A stretch of 64,000 nt of DNA, taken from positions 1,984,001 through 2,048,000 of the forward strand of contig NZ_LT670849.1 in NCBI RefSeq assembly GCF_900142985.1. Reading direction: 5' to 3'. This document shows positions 51,018 to 60,693 of this stretch, one piece after another. A program made the position numbers and the translations under genes. Numbering within the stretch: the first letter of the stretch is position 1; each line of letters starts with the position of its first letter. The stretch comes from Bradyrhizobium erythrophlei. Lineage in GTDB: Bacteria > Pseudomonadota > Alphaproteobacteria > Rhizobiales > Xanthobacteraceae. Below the pieces are notes generated by a model. The model worked only from the letters and a program-made list of their open reading frames with translations, ran no database searches and was not told the DNA's origin.

Positions 51018-51803
51018 CTATGCACTCGCTGGAGATTTACCGCGCTTCGTGAAGTCCGGCTTGCGCTTTTCCAGGAAGGCCGTCAGCGCTTCTTTTGCGT
51101 CCTCGGAACGTACTTGCACGCTGAACTCTTCGTTCTCAGCCTTCATCGCCGCCTCGATCTGCTCACGAAATGGCTGCTTCATGAGTCTTTTGCTGGCTTG
51201 CAGCGCCGCTGCCGGCTTCGCGGCTAATTTGCGAGCCGTTTCGGTGGCTTTCGCCAGGACGTCCTTGTCGGGCGCGACTTCGGTTACCAGTCCCAGATCC
51301 GCGGCGCGCCTCGCATCAAAGGAAGTTCCCAGCAGAAGCAGCTCGGCCGCGCGGAGATGGCCAATCCGCGACGGCACGGAGCAGCTCGATCCGAATTCCG
51401 GTACGACAGCAAGATTGATGAAAGGCATCTGGAATTTCGTGCTTTCGCCGGCATAGATGAAGTCGCAATGGGTGAGCATGGTGGTGCCGCCACCGATCGC
51501 GGCGCCTTGGACCGCAGCGACCAGCGGCTTGTCGAAGTTGACCAATGCGTTCATCAGGCCTGCCTGTGGCGATTCGCCCGGCCCCGGAGGATTTCTGAGA
51601 AAATCCTCGATGTCATTACCGGCGCAGAACGAGTCTCCTGCGCCGTGCCAGAGAACGACACGCGTGTTCTCGTCGTTCGCCGCCTCGTTGAAGATGCTTG
51701 CGAGAGACAGGTACATTGCGGACGTCATCGCGTTGCGCTTGGCCGGGCGGTTCAACTCGACGCGCAGGATGCTTCCTGAGTGTTCGGTAATAATCTCTTC
51801 CAT
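51018..51803 (-). CDS. Enoyl-CoA hydratase/isomerase family protein
   Basis: A 261-residue crotonase-fold enzyme. The CoA pocket is RNAMTSAMYLSL, the first oxyanion loop DSFCAGNDIEDFL and the second AAVQGAAIGGGTTMLTHCD. A C-terminal RLMKQPFREQIEAAMKAENE fits the trimer helix. In classical hydratases two glutamates act; at the second place this chain has VPEFGSSCSVPSRIG, so an isomerase-like role is also possible. It is the last gene of the leftward fatty-acid-type operon, 76 bases after the CoA transferase. Confidence 0.91.
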   Translation of the reverse strand: MEEIITEHSGSILRVELNRPAKRNAMTSAMYLSLASIFNEAANDENTRVVLWHGAGDSFCAGNDIEDFLRNPPGPGESPQAGLMNALVNFDKPLVAAVQGAAIGGGTTMLTHCDFIYAGESTKFQMPFINLAVVPEFGSSCSVPSRIGHLRAAELLLLGTSFDARRAADLGLVTEVAPDKDVLAKATETARKLAAKPAAALQASKRLMKQPFREQIEAAMKAENEEFSVQVRSEDAKEALTAFLEKRKPDFTKRGKSPASA

Positions 51804-51879
51804 TGTCCGAGCCCTGGTCCTTGATGAGTTTCGCTGCGCGCCAGGGGGCGGGTCGGCCGCCCCCGACTATGGCGCCACG

Positions 51880-53106
51880 CTAGGCTGCGTGTTCCTTTGC
51901 TTTCGGAACCGCTCCGCTCGCACGCAAGCCGTCGATTTCGGCCGCGCTGAAGCCGAGCTGCCGGAGAACCTCATCGTTATGTTCTCCAATTTTCGGGGCG
52001 CGCTTTGCCGCCACTTTGGTGACGCCGTGCACCTGAAGCGGGCTGCTGATGGTGGAGGTCAGCTTGCCGCCGGCGTCCTCGAGCGGGACGATGATGTCGT
52101 TCGCCCTGAGCTGCGGGTCGTCGACCACCTCTTGCGGCCCGCGCACCGCGCCGAACGTCACGTGAACGCCGTTGAACACCTCGTACCAATGTGCCATTGG
52201 CTCGGCGCAGAAGATCTCGTCGAGGATCGCCGTGAGCTGCGGCATATTCGCCGTCAGCTTCGCCGGATCCGAAAAACGCGGATCGGTCAGAAGGTCCGGG
52301 CGGCCGATGGCCTTGGCGACGGCTGCGAGCTTGTCGGGCGTGACGATGAGAACGAACCAGGTTTCATCCTTGGCCCGATAGACATTCATCGCAGCATTCG
52401 CCGGGTTCTTGCGATCGTGCAGCCCGAAGAATTTCGCGTCGCATAGCGCGGCCTGGATCGAGACGCTGGCCGACCATACGCCTTCGGCAAGAAGCGAGGT
52501 CGTCACATGCGCCCCCTCCCCGGTGCGCTCGCGACGATACAGAGCGGTGACGATCGCCGAATAAAGCCCGACGGCGGTGGCATTATCGCCGCTGCCGGCC
52601 ACCGGCCAGGTCGGCGGCGCACCTGCGTCGCGCGTCATCGACAACAATCCGCTGCGTGCCCAGTACGACGTGATATCAAAGCCGGGAAGATTAGCGTCAG
52701 GACCCTTGTCGCCGAAACCCGAGATGTCCGCATAGATCAAGCGCGGATTCCATTTCACGACGTCTTCGTATTCGAGCTTCAGCCGCGCACGGGCCGGATG
52801 CGGCGTGTTGACGACAAGGACATCGGCCCATTTGACGAGCTTTTCGAGAACCTGCTGTGCGCTTGGAGACTTCAGATCGAGCGCCATACCTCGCTTGTTG
52901 CGATTAGCGAGATGCCAGGGATAGGCATCTTCCGCGACCGGCTGCGGTGGCAGGTGGTTGGCGTGCCGCCACAATTCGCCGCTCGGCGGCTCCACCTTGA
53001 TGACGTCGGCGCCAAAGTCCGACAGGATCACCGCCGCGCTGGGGCCGGCGATGAAGCTCGCCAGATCCACCACTTTCAATCCGGAAAAAATATTGTCGCT
53101 TGCCAT
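51880..53106 (-). CDS. Class III CoA transferase (CaiB/BaiF family)
   Basis: A 408-residue enzyme. GLKVVDLASFIAGPSAAVIL, DFGADVIKVEPP, WHLANRNKRGMALDLKSPSA and YADISGFGDKGPDANLPGFD are family blocks; the Asp in NLPGFDITSYW is the nucleophile that forms the acyl anhydride. It moves CoA between carboxylic acids, often to activate a substrate for beta-oxidation. The ATG at 53106 is used; the longer frame to 53220 is arginine-rich. It is 35 bases after the second enoyl-CoA hydratase gene. Confidence 0.92.
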   Translation of the reverse strand: MASDNIFSGLKVVDLASFIAGPSAAVILSDFGADVIKVEPPSGELWRHANHLPPQPVAEDAYPWHLANRNKRGMALDLKSPSAQQVLEKLVKWADVLVVNTPHPARARLKLEYEDVVKWNPRLIYADISGFGDKGPDANLPGFDITSYWARSGLLSMTRDAGAPPTWPVAGSGDNATAVGLYSAIVTALYRRERTGEGAHVTTSLLAEGVWSASVSIQAALCDAKFFGLHDRKNPANAAMNVYRAKDETWFVLIVTPDKLAAVAKAIGRPDLLTDPRFSDPAKLTANMPQLTAILDEIFCAEPMAHWYEVFNGVHVTFGAVRGPQEVVDDPQLRANDIIVPLEDAGGKLTSTISSPLQVHGVTKVAAKRAPKIGEHNDEVLRQLGFSAAEIDGLRASGAVPKAKEHAA

Positions 53107-53141
53107 AGCTGTCCTTTCCAAGTCGCCGCGCGCAGGCTTTT

Positions 53142-53993
53142 TCACCGGCCGCGGAACTTCGGTGCACGTTTCTCCAGGAAGGCAGAGGTGCCTTCCTTCT
53201 TGTCTTCGGTGGCGGCGCAAATGCCGAAGTAGGACGCTTCCAATGCCAGGCCTTCGCTCTGGCTGGTCTCCAGCCCCTTGTTCGCCGCTTCCAGGGAAAA
53301 CTTCACAGCGATCGGCGCGTTGGCCATGATCTGTTTCAGAATCGCCTCGGCATGACCGATCAGGTCGGCAGCAGGAACGACTTCATTGACGAGACCAATG
53401 CGATAGGCTTCCTGCGCGGAAATCGTCTCACCCGTGAGGATCAGCTGTAACGCACGACCCTTGCCGACCAGGCGCGGCAGACGTTGCGTTCCGCCGCCGC
53501 CGGGTAGCAGGCCGAGTTTCACTTCGGGCTGTCCGAATTTGGCATGTTCCGCCGCGATCCTCATCGTGCAGGCCATTGCCGTCTCGCAGCCTCCGCCAAG
53601 CGCAAAGCCATTGATTGCCGCGATGACGGGCTTGCCGAGGTTTTCGACGAGATCGAGCACGCCCTGCCCGAACCGGCTGGACTCCTCGGCACCGTAGGCG
53701 TCGACATCCGCGAGTTCGCCGATATCGGCGCCGGCAATGAACGCTTTGTCGCCCGCGCCGGTCAGAATGACACCGCGTACGGAGGCGTCGGCCTTTGCTT
53801 CCTCGAATGCGGCATGCAAATCGGTCCACGTCGGCGTATTGAGCGCGTTGAGCACCTTGGGCCGATTGACCGTCACATAGGCGATCGACCCCTTTTTCTC
53901 GTACAGGACGTTCGCAAGTGCCAATGCCGCTCTGGGTGACGAATCCGGCACGGTTGCCGGTGAAGGCGTAAATGATGCGGCTCCGGAAGCCAT
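53142..53993 (-). CDS. Enoyl-CoA hydratase
   Basis: A 283-residue crotonase-fold enzyme with a short leader (about 30 residues) before [20 protein letters not shown]. The oxyanion loops are [14 protein letters not shown] and [20 protein letters not shown], and both catalytic glutamates appear, in GGCETAMA and [20 protein letters not shown]. This is the canonical hydratase pattern. GGAG eight bases upstream favours the ATG at 53993 over 53999. It lies between the acyl-CoA dehydrogenase and the CoA transferase genes. Confidence 0.93.
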   Translation of the reverse strand: MASGAASFTPSPATVPDSSPRAALALANVLYEKKGSIAYVTVNRPKVLNALNTPTWTDLHAAFEEAKADASVRGVILTGAGDKAFIAGADIGELADVDAYGAEESSRFGQGVLDLVENLGKPVIAAINGFALGGGCETAMACTMRIAAEHAKFGQPEVKLGLLPGGGGTQRLPRLVGKGRALQLILTGETISAQEAYRIGLVNEVVPAADLIGHAEAILKQIMANAPIAVKFSLEAANKGLETSQSEGLALEASYFGICAATEDKKEGTSAFLEKRAPKFRGR

Positions 53994-54051
53994 GGTCATA
54001 TCTCCTGGGCTTTGGGGGGCAGCCGGCGTCGGAACGCCGGCCGCCGAGATG

Positions 54052-55272
54052 TCACGCGAAGGCGCCGATGCCGGTGACAGCCTTGCCGATGATCAGATTC
54101 TGCATCTGATACGTGCCTTCGTAGGAATAGAGCGCTTCACAATCCGCGAAAAAGCGGGCCGCCTTGTAGTCGGCAACGATCCCGTTGCCGCCCATCAACT
54201 CGCGGGCCCAGGCAACCGTCTCGCGGCATTTGGCCGTAGCGAACGCCTTGGCAAGCGCCGCATGGGCGTCCGTCAGCTTGCCTTCGGCATGCAGCTGCGC
54301 CTGGCGCACGATCAGGCACTGCGAAGCCGTGATATTGGCGATCATTTTTGCGAGAAGGTCCTGGACTAGCTGGAACGACGCGATCGGCTTGCCAAACTGC
54401 AAGCGCTCCTGGCTATACTTCAGCGCGGCCTCGTAAGCACCCATCGCGCATCCAGTCGCCATCCACGCCACGGCGTAGCGCGTCATCTTCAGCACCTTCG
54501 CGGTGTCGCGGAACGAATTGCCGCTTTGGAGGCGGTTCGTTTCCGGCACCCGAACATCCTTGAGCGTGATGTGGCCGTTCTGGACCACCTTAAGCGCAAT
54601 CTTGTTCTCGATCTTCTCGACACTGAAGCCGGGCGTGGACTTGTTTTCGACGATGAAGCCCTTGACCTGGTTGTCGGCGATATCGCGCGCCCAGATAATT
54701 GAAACGTCGCACCACGGCGCATTGCCAATCCAGCGCTTCTCGCCATTGAGGGTCCAGGTGTCGCCCTCGCGCTTCGCCGTGGTCAGCAGGCCACCGCTGG
54801 CACCTGAACCCACCAGCGGTTCGGTCAGGCCGAAACAGCCGATCTTCTCGAAGCGTGCCATCTGCGGCAGCCATTTCTGCTTCTGCTCTTCCGATCCGTC
54901 GATGTAGATGGAGCCCATCGCCAGGCCGACATGCACGCCAATGAAGGTCGCGATCGACGGGTCGACGCGTGCGAGCTCCATCTGAACAAAGCCCAACAAT
55001 GCCAGGCTTCCACCAGCGCAGCCGTAGCCCTGCATTGCAAGCCCACCGACGCCCAACTCCTTGATCGCCGGCAGCAACTCGAAGGGAAAAGCGTCCTTCA
55101 CCCAAAAGTCTGTGATGACAGGCGCGACCTTGGTTTCCATGAACGCGCGCACCCGCTTCACCGTCGCGAGTTCGTCGGCGCTCAAGGTCTCGTAGACCTC
55201 GTAGAAGTCGCTATTTGGCGGCGGTAGTGGTTTCGAGCCGGCGACCTTGCTTGCTGCTGACGCGGTGGGCAT
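54052..55272 (-). CDS. Acyl-CoA dehydrogenase (paralog of 36621-37838)
   Basis: A 406-residue FAD enzyme. GCFGLTEPLVGSGASGGLLTT, WTLNGEKRWIGNAPWCDVSI, QERLQFGKPIASFQLVQDLL and YSYEGTYQMQNLIIGKAVTG repeat, almost word for word, the blocks of the enzyme at 36621. Both belong to the glutaryl-CoA dehydrogenase-like branch. The catalytic Glu in SYEGT is kept. The ATG at 55272 follows a weak site; a frame to 55659 is a shadow of the upstream gene. It supplies enoyl-CoA for the neighbouring hydratases. Confidence 0.93.
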   Translation of the reverse strand: MPTASAASKVAGSKPLPPPNSDFYEVYETLSADELATVKRVRAFMETKVAPVITDFWVKDAFPFELLPAIKELGVGGLAMQGYGCAGGSLALLGFVQMELARVDPSIATFIGVHVGLAMGSIYIDGSEEQKQKWLPQMARFEKIGCFGLTEPLVGSGASGGLLTTAKREGDTWTLNGEKRWIGNAPWCDVSIIWARDIADNQVKGFIVENKSTPGFSVEKIENKIALKVVQNGHITLKDVRVPETNRLQSGNSFRDTAKVLKMTRYAVAWMATGCAMGAYEAALKYSQERLQFGKPIASFQLVQDLLAKMIANITASQCLIVRQAQLHAEGKLTDAHAALAKAFATAKCRETVAWARELMGGNGIVADYKAARFFADCEALYSYEGTYQMQNLIIGKAVTGIGAFA

Positions 55273-55349
55273 TCGGAACTCCTGATGCTGCGGCTCGAGA
55301 GCCGGAATAAGTTGCAGGTTTGATCGATATTGCCGGCGGCGGCTCGCCC

Positions 55350-56321
55350 CTAGGCGGCCGTCGATTTCGTCTGGCTCGACCCGGCGGCCTTTTTGCGCAG
55401 CTCGATCAGGCCGAGCAGGACCTCGTCGCGCTCCGCCGCGAGTTCGCCGATCGAACGCGATCCCGCCTCGGCGTGAACGCTGTCGACGAGCTTCTTTTGC
55501 ACTTCCGGCGTCAGCACCGGCGAGCCAAGGGTCTTCCACCAGGCGGTCATCGGGCCGGTGAACTGCTGGAAGAAGTGCTCGATGCCGCCCGGGCCGCCGC
55601 CAAGATGGTTGAGCATCAGATTGCCCATGACGCCCCACCGAAGGCCCGGGCCCCAGCACAGCGCTGTGTCGACGTCGGCGGCGCTCACCACACCCTCGGA
55701 GACGAGGTAGTAAACCTCGCGGGCCAGTGCCGCCTGTAGACGGTTCGCGACATGGCCGGGCATTTCCTTGTTGAGGCGCACCGTCCGTTGTCCGATCGAG
55801 GTGTAAAACTCCTCGGCGCGCTTTATGGTCGCTTCCGATGTTTTCGCCCCGCCGACGATTTCGGTCAGCGGGATCAAGTGCGGCGGATTGAACGGATGGG
55901 CGATGACGCAGCGTTCGGGATGGCTTGCTGCGCCCTTCTGGATTTCGCTCATGGTGAGCCCCGACGAGCTCGACGCGATGATCACGTCGGGCGCCAGCAA
56001 CTCGTCCAGCTGTCCATAGAGTTTCTGCTTGAACTCGATGCGCTCGGGGCCGTTCTCCTGGACGAGATCGACGCCGTCGACCGCTTGCGCGAGCGCAGCC
56101 GTGAACTTCAGGTTCGACTGCGAGGCTCCGGGCGAGAGGCCCAATCGCTTGAGCGCCGGCCAGGCCGCCTCCACAAAACTCCTTAAGCTGGCTTCCGCGT
56201 TCGGCGCAACGTCGGTCGCGACGACCTGCAGTCCCTTGGTGAGAAACAGCGAGGTCCAGCTCGCGCCGATGACGCCTGTACCAATAATGGCAATCCGGCG
56301 AATGGGCTTGTTTTGCGACAT
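55350..56321 (-). CDS. 3-Hydroxyacyl-CoA dehydrogenase family protein
   Basis: A 323-residue NAD-dependent enzyme. The Rossmann motif is RRIAIIGTGVIGASWTSLFL, then VQENGPERIEFKQKLYGQLD and IIASSSSGLTMSEIQKG. The catalytic His is in ERCVIAHPFNPPHLIPLTEI and the C-terminal domain has MPGHVANRLQAALAREVYYL. It resembles the L-carnitine dehydrogenase and short-chain hydroxyacyl branch. It is one base after the YWTD gene stop and 77 bases before the dehydrogenase gene, so these are one transcript. Confidence 0.92.
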   Translation of the reverse strand: MSQNKPIRRIAIIGTGVIGASWTSLFLTKGLQVVATDVAPNAEASLRSFVEAAWPALKRLGLSPGASQSNLKFTAALAQAVDGVDLVQENGPERIEFKQKLYGQLDELLAPDVIIASSSSGLTMSEIQKGAASHPERCVIAHPFNPPHLIPLTEIVGGAKTSEATIKRAEEFYTSIGQRTVRLNKEMPGHVANRLQAALAREVYYLVSEGVVSAADVDTALCWGPGLRWGVMGNLMLNHLGGGPGGIEHFFQQFTGPMTAWWKTLGSPVLTPEVQKKLVDSVHAEAGSRSIGELAAERDEVLLGLIELRKKAAGSSQTKSTAA

Positions 56322-56322
56322 A

Positions 56323-57237
56323 TCAGCTCTCCTTCGGGATTTCGGCGTATGCGATGCCGGTGAGGTTGCCCTGGCCATAGAGGAAATTGCGCTCTCCGGA
56401 TCCATCGAGCCGCGCGGAGTAAACCGAGCCGGCGAAATCGGTCACGAACATGCGGTTGCCCGGTACATCGAGCGCAATTCCGATCCCTTCCATGAGATGG
56501 TTCACCACGATCTCTGGCTCGAGAGGTTTGTTGTCGATCGATGCCCTGTTCACGGTGTTGCCGCGCGGCGGGTCACCTCGATCGGTCCAGTACAGAATGC
56601 GATTCTTGAGGTCGAGCTCGAGGTCGATCGGCTCGGGCAAGCGATCGAAGAAGACTTCGATATCCGAGCGATTTGTCGCGCTCTGTCCCTTGGGAATTTC
56701 GATGTTTGCGCTGAAGATGCGGCCGAGGCCGGCATTGTCGGGGCCCTTCTGGGTCCAATAGATCCGTCCGAGCTTCGGATCGATGGTCAGCCCGACGCAC
56801 CACTTGGTCGGATCCCGGCGATCGGCGTCGCCCCGTCCCGCTTCAATCAGTGTTTCGATCCGTGAGCCGTCAAGATTGCAGCGCATGACACGCATGCCCT
56901 CGCGGTCACACCAATAGAGCTTGCCGCTCGCTTTCTCGAGAATGATCTGTTTCGGAGTATGAGTGTTTCCGACTGGCACAATGACCTTGCGGTTCCTGCC
57001 GTCGAGATTGGCGCGCTCGATGGACCCGTCGTCCAGGTTTGGAACGCCCATGTTGGTCCAGTAGATATGACCGGCGTCGACATCGACGACGATGCCGTCC
57101 GGAAGATGACACCCCGTCACAATCGTTCTGTGATCGGAGCCATCGGTATTCATGACGTGAATTTTGTCGGCGTTCAGCTCGAGAACGAAAAGCCGGGGAA
57201 TTGCAGCCGTCGCGACAATCGTTTGGGAAGATTTCAT
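56323..57237 (-). CDS. YWTD-repeat beta-propeller protein
   Basis: A 304-residue protein made of beta-propeller blades. The YWTD-type motif recurs as HIYWTNMGVP, KLYWCDREGM, RIYWTQKGPD and ILYWTDRGDP, each followed by an arginine- and Asp-rich turn such as IERANLDGRN and VMRCNLDGSRI. The pattern resembles LDL-receptor class B repeats. I see no signal peptide from the ATG at 57237, so it may be cytoplasmic. It could be a lactonase-like or scaffolding partner; function is unknown. It is cotranscribed with the 3-hydroxyacyl-CoA dehydrogenase, one base upstream. Confidence 0.8.
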   Translation of the reverse strand: MKSSQTIVATAAIPRLFVLELNADKIHVMNTDGSDHRTIVTGCHLPDGIVVDVDAGHIYWTNMGVPNLDDGSIERANLDGRNRKVIVPVGNTHTPKQIILEKASGKLYWCDREGMRVMRCNLDGSRIETLIEAGRGDADRRDPTKWCVGLTIDPKLGRIYWTQKGPDNAGLGRIFSANIEIPKGQSATNRSDIEVFFDRLPEPIDLELDLKNRILYWTDRGDPPRGNTVNRASIDNKPLEPEIVVNHLMEGIGIALDVPGNRMFVTDFAGSVYSARLDGSGERNFLYGQGNLTGIAYAEIPKES

Positions 57238-57404
57238 GGGGCTACCATCTAAAGCTGCTTTGAACACTGGTTCAGCCAGAACTCGTCCACGGACTATGTC
57301 GCGGATGCTCACCGTCATCTTGAACGATACTGTCGTGGCTTTAATCGCTGTGCTCTATCGAGCTTCGTCGGCAGTGTTGACGAGGCGAGCGCGAGCCTCT
57401 GTCG

Positions 57405-58376
57405 CTATCGCTCAACCCAAACAGTCATGCCGGGTTCGAGGTCTGCCGGTTGCGCCAGCGGGTCGAGGCGCATTCGCAACGTATTGCGGTCATGATCTCC
57501 GATCACCCGCTCAGCCTGCCAGGTGGCAAAGGTTCCGAGCGGCCGCAGTCCGGTGACGGCACTCTTGACCGCCCCACCCGCGCCATTTCGCATCACGTCC
57601 ACGGTTTTTCCTACCGTGAGACCGTCGAGATGGTCCTCGCGTACATTGAACGACAGCCATTGCTTGCCCGCCGCTTCGACCATCAGAACCGGTTGACCCG
57701 CACGAACGTTCTCGCCCACCTCTGCGGCGACGACGCTGATCATACCGTCAGTTGGAGCGCGCAGAATCATCTTTTCAAGACGGCGCTCAAGCACGGCCAC
57801 TGACGCGGCTGCGGCCTGCACTTGTGCGTCGGCGATCGCGCGCTCCTCCCGCGTCGGGCCCGCCACGGCCGCATCATAATTCGCCTGGGCCTCAGCAACA
57901 TCGGCACGCGCGCTTGCGGCGTCGCTTTCGGCCTGATCAAGCGCCTGCTGGGACTCGAAGCTCTGACGCGCCAGCGTACTGGTCCTTGTCAGCTGTGCCT
58001 GCACATATTCGAGGCGAGCGCTTGCCTTGGCTATCTGGGCTTTCAGCGAGTCAACCTGCTCGCGACGGACACCGACATAGACGTTGTTGCGGTTCGCGGT
58101 TGCCGACCCGAGCGCGGCACGCGCCTGGTCGGCTTGCGCGGTCAACTCCACCGCGGACAGTCTCGCCAGAATATCACCCGCGTGCACATGCGTGCCCTTC
58201 CCGACCACAATCGACACGAGTTGGCCGTTCACCTCCGGCTCGACCCTCACTTCGGTGGCCCGCACGACGCCGACGATCGCGGCTGGCGATTCGGGACGAC
58301 GCGAGGAATAGATCAGGACGCCGGCGGCAAGCACGAGCGCAATCGCGGCGATGACGGCAGGTTTAGCCTTGGGCAT
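57405..58376 (-). CDS. HlyD-family membrane fusion protein (second of the export cassette)
   Basis: A 323-residue adaptor with an N-terminal membrane anchor (AVIAAIALVLAAGVLIY), a lipoyl half VRVEPEVNGQLVSIVVGKG, a coiled-coil hairpin (about 80-190, with QVDSLKAQIAKASARLEYVQ) and the return half ILRAPTDGMISVVAAEVGEN. It overlaps the permease gene by 14 bases. With the other HlyD-type protein at 60690 it flanks the double permease, so one export unit has two different adaptors. Confidence 0.9.
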   Translation of the reverse strand: MPKAKPAVIAAIALVLAAGVLIYSSRRPESPAAIVGVVRATEVRVEPEVNGQLVSIVVGKGTHVHAGDILARLSAVELTAQADQARAALGSATANRNNVYVGVRREQVDSLKAQIAKASARLEYVQAQLTRTSTLARQSFESQQALDQAESDAASARADVAEAQANYDAAVAGPTREERAIADAQVQAAAASVAVLERRLEKMILRAPTDGMISVVAAEVGENVRAGQPVLMVEAAGKQWLSFNVREDHLDGLTVGKTVDVMRNGAGGAVKSAVTGLRPLGTFATWQAERVIGDHDRNTLRMRLDPLAQPADLEPGMTVWVER

Positions 58377-60693
58377 TTGCCTGTCCTCGCTTGACGGCGA
58401 ACGCCGAGATTACGGCGATCGCGAAATAGGCCAATGTCAGGCACCAAAGTGCGAACCAGTCATGCGCAACCTCCCAGATGCTGGCGCCCAGTTGGTTGAT
58501 GCGCACGAGGCCATCGATCGCAGAGTCCGCTGGAAACATCCGACCGAGCGCCGTGGCCGCCTCGGGGATTGCTTCGCGCGGCCATGCGAAGCCCGCGGTA
58601 AAGAACTGTGGCAGGCTGGTTGCAAGCAGAAGAATGGTGGCGTTTTCCGGCTGCTTGAACCAGGCTCCAATCGCCTGCCCCATGAAGCTCGTCGCCAGCA
58701 AAAAGACCATTCCGAGCGCGAAGAGTTGCGGAAGATGGCCGAGCGTCGAAAAGCCGTAGATGCGCGGCAGCACGATGAGATAAAGCGCGAGCGCCGGGAG
58801 GTAGATCGTCAGGTGGGCGACGCCGCGGCCTAACACGCCGGCAAACGCGCCGTCGGCTTTTGCCAGCGCGCTACCGGTCAACATCGCAGCCCCAATCAGC
58901 AGTGTTTGCTGCAGGATCAGCATAAATGCCGCCGGAACGACGTAGCTCGCATAGCCGCCCACCGGATTGAAGATCGGCTGGAGCAGAACGTCAGCCGGGC
59001 TCAAGTTCGCCAATTTCGCCTGGACAAGACTTCCATCGGAGCGCGCGCCTCTCGAAACAAGCTCGGACGTCAATGCACCGACGGCGGCGACCACACCGCT
59101 TGCAGTCGAGCGGAATATGAAAAGGTAGGTGGCATCCGCGTGAATCGGGATATGGGCGGTAATACCCTTGAGCACGTCGCGTTCGATGTCGGGCGGAATT
59201 TCGACGGCGGCAAAAACCTCTCCACGATCGATAGCGGTGCGCGCCTCGGCGAGTGTGTGGGCGCGAACCACGACGCTCAATGCTCCGCTCGCATCCAGCG
59301 TCTCGACGATCTGCCGGCTCATATCGCTCAGATCGTTGTCGACGACGGCGATCGGAAGTTTGCGGAGGATCTGGTTCAGGTAAGGTTGCGGGTAATAAAT
59401 GCCATAAATCAGAGGAGCCAAGATCAGCAAGGTGAAGGCGCTCTTTGTTCCGAGAACACGCCGCCACTCCGCGTTGAAAGAGCCGCCGATGCCTCGCGAT
59501 ATTCCGCTGGCCTCAGCCTGCTCGGGAGGCGGCGCTGTTTCAAAGCGGCCTTTGCGCGTGAGGCTTGCCATCCGCAGCAAGGCGAGACTGGCAAAGAGCA
59601 CCGCCAAGCCCGCGAGCGCCGCGAAAGGAACGGCGGATTCCGAGACCGGCAATCCCCGCGCGGCCTGTCCAAGCAAGACGGCCATGTACCAGCGCAACGG
59701 CAGAATCGCGCTCCAGGCTTGCGCAAACGCGTTCATGCCGACGGTTGGAAAGCCGACGCCGGCGTAACCGAATGCAGGAGAGACGAAGAGACCCGCAAGC
59801 CCAAGTCCCGATGCCAGATCGCCGGCCAGAAGCTGTAGCAAGGCCCCAAGCGACAGGTGGGCGACAATCAACAGGGAGGCCGCAACCACCAACAACGGCA
59901 GGTCCCCCCTGAAGGGGATCTTCAACACGCCCTCGAGGAAGAGCGCTTCGGCCAGCATGATCAGGAAGAAGATCGCAAACAGCGGTGCGAGCTTGCCGAC
60001 CAGCGCGACGACCGGATCGCCACCGGCGCTTTCGAGCCAGGCCCGCGCGTCGCGGCGACGGAATTCGGAGCCGACGGAATAACCCGCGGCCAGAGTGATC
60101 ACCACGTGAATGATCGTCGGCAGCAATGCGCGCAGCAGGAACTGCGCGTAGTTTTTCTGCGGATTGACAAGCGCGATGGTCTCGCCGGTCAGCGTTCCGA
60201 CCGAGACGGCTGCGGGAGCGGCGGCATGCGCGGGAGCTACGGCCGAGGCGGCTGCGGAAAGCGTGTCGCTGAGCCCTGAAGATGCAATGCCGGCCGCCGT
60301 GAGGAACTGCTGGTTGTAGAAACCTATGACCTGCGGGCGGCGCTCGGCTTTCAAGTCGCTCTCGAAATCCGGCGGAATATAGATTGCCGAGATCGCCTTG
60401 CCGGAGCGAATATCCTGTGCGGCCGTCGTCAGGGTTCCGGAACGGTCGACGATATGCAGGCTCGGCGACGCCGCAACGTATTCCACCAGGGCACGCGAGG
60501 TATCCGATCGATCCTCGTCGACAACGCTTACGCCAAGCCCGCGGATGACGGGGTGGCTGAACACGGTCGTGAGAACCACGAACGCAAACAGCGGCACGGC
60601 GAAGATCAAAAGGAGCGCCACCCGGTCGTGAAACAACCATTGGCATTCGCGCCGTGCGACCAGAAAAAATCCCGGCTGCGCCACCGGCCTCAT
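58363..60693 (-). CDS. Double-length ABC-2-type permease
   Basis: A 776-residue membrane protein made of two tandem ABC-2 permease units (about 1-375 and 390-776). Each unit starts with one helix (LLLIFAVPLFAFVVLTTVF; AFTLLILAPLIYGIYY), then a soluble loop with a matching opening (LGVSVVDEDRSDTSRALVEY; LPIAVVDNDLSDMSRQIVET) and IPPDFESDLKAE against IPPDIERDVLKG, and then five or so helices. Usually two such chains pair; here they are fused. No Walker A or ABC signature occurs in this chain or in the neighbouring genes, so the ATPase must come from elsewhere or the transport is not ATP-driven. Confidence 0.9.
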   Translation of the reverse strand: MRPVAQPGFFLVARRECQWLFHDRVALLLIFAVPLFAFVVLTTVFSHPVIRGLGVSVVDEDRSDTSRALVEYVAASPSLHIVDRSGTLTTAAQDIRSGKAISAIYIPPDFESDLKAERRPQVIGFYNQQFLTAAGIASSGLSDTLSAAASAVAPAHAAAPAAVSVGTLTGETIALVNPQKNYAQFLLRALLPTIIHVVITLAAGYSVGSEFRRRDARAWLESAGGDPVVALVGKLAPLFAIFFLIMLAEALFLEGVLKIPFRGDLPLLVVAASLLIVAHLSLGALLQLLAGDLASGLGLAGLFVSPAFGYAGVGFPTVGMNAFAQAWSAILPLRWYMAVLLGQAARGLPVSESAVPFAALAGLAVLFASLALLRMASLTRKGRFETAPPPEQAEASGISRGIGGSFNAEWRRVLGTKSAFTLLILAPLIYGIYYPQPYLNQILRKLPIAVVDNDLSDMSRQIVETLDASGALSVVVRAHTLAEARTAIDRGEVFAAVEIPPDIERDVLKGITAHIPIHADATYLFIFRSTASGVVAAVGALTSELVSRGARSDGSLVQAKLANLSPADVLLQPIFNPVGGYASYVVPAAFMLILQQTLLIGAAMLTGSALAKADGAFAGVLGRGVAHLTIYLPALALYLIVLPRIYGFSTLGHLPQLFALGMVFLLATSFMGQAIGAWFKQPENATILLLATSLPQFFTAGFAWPREAIPEAATALGRMFPADSAIDGLVRINQLGASIWEVAHDWFALWCLTLAYFAIAVISAFAVKRGQANAQG

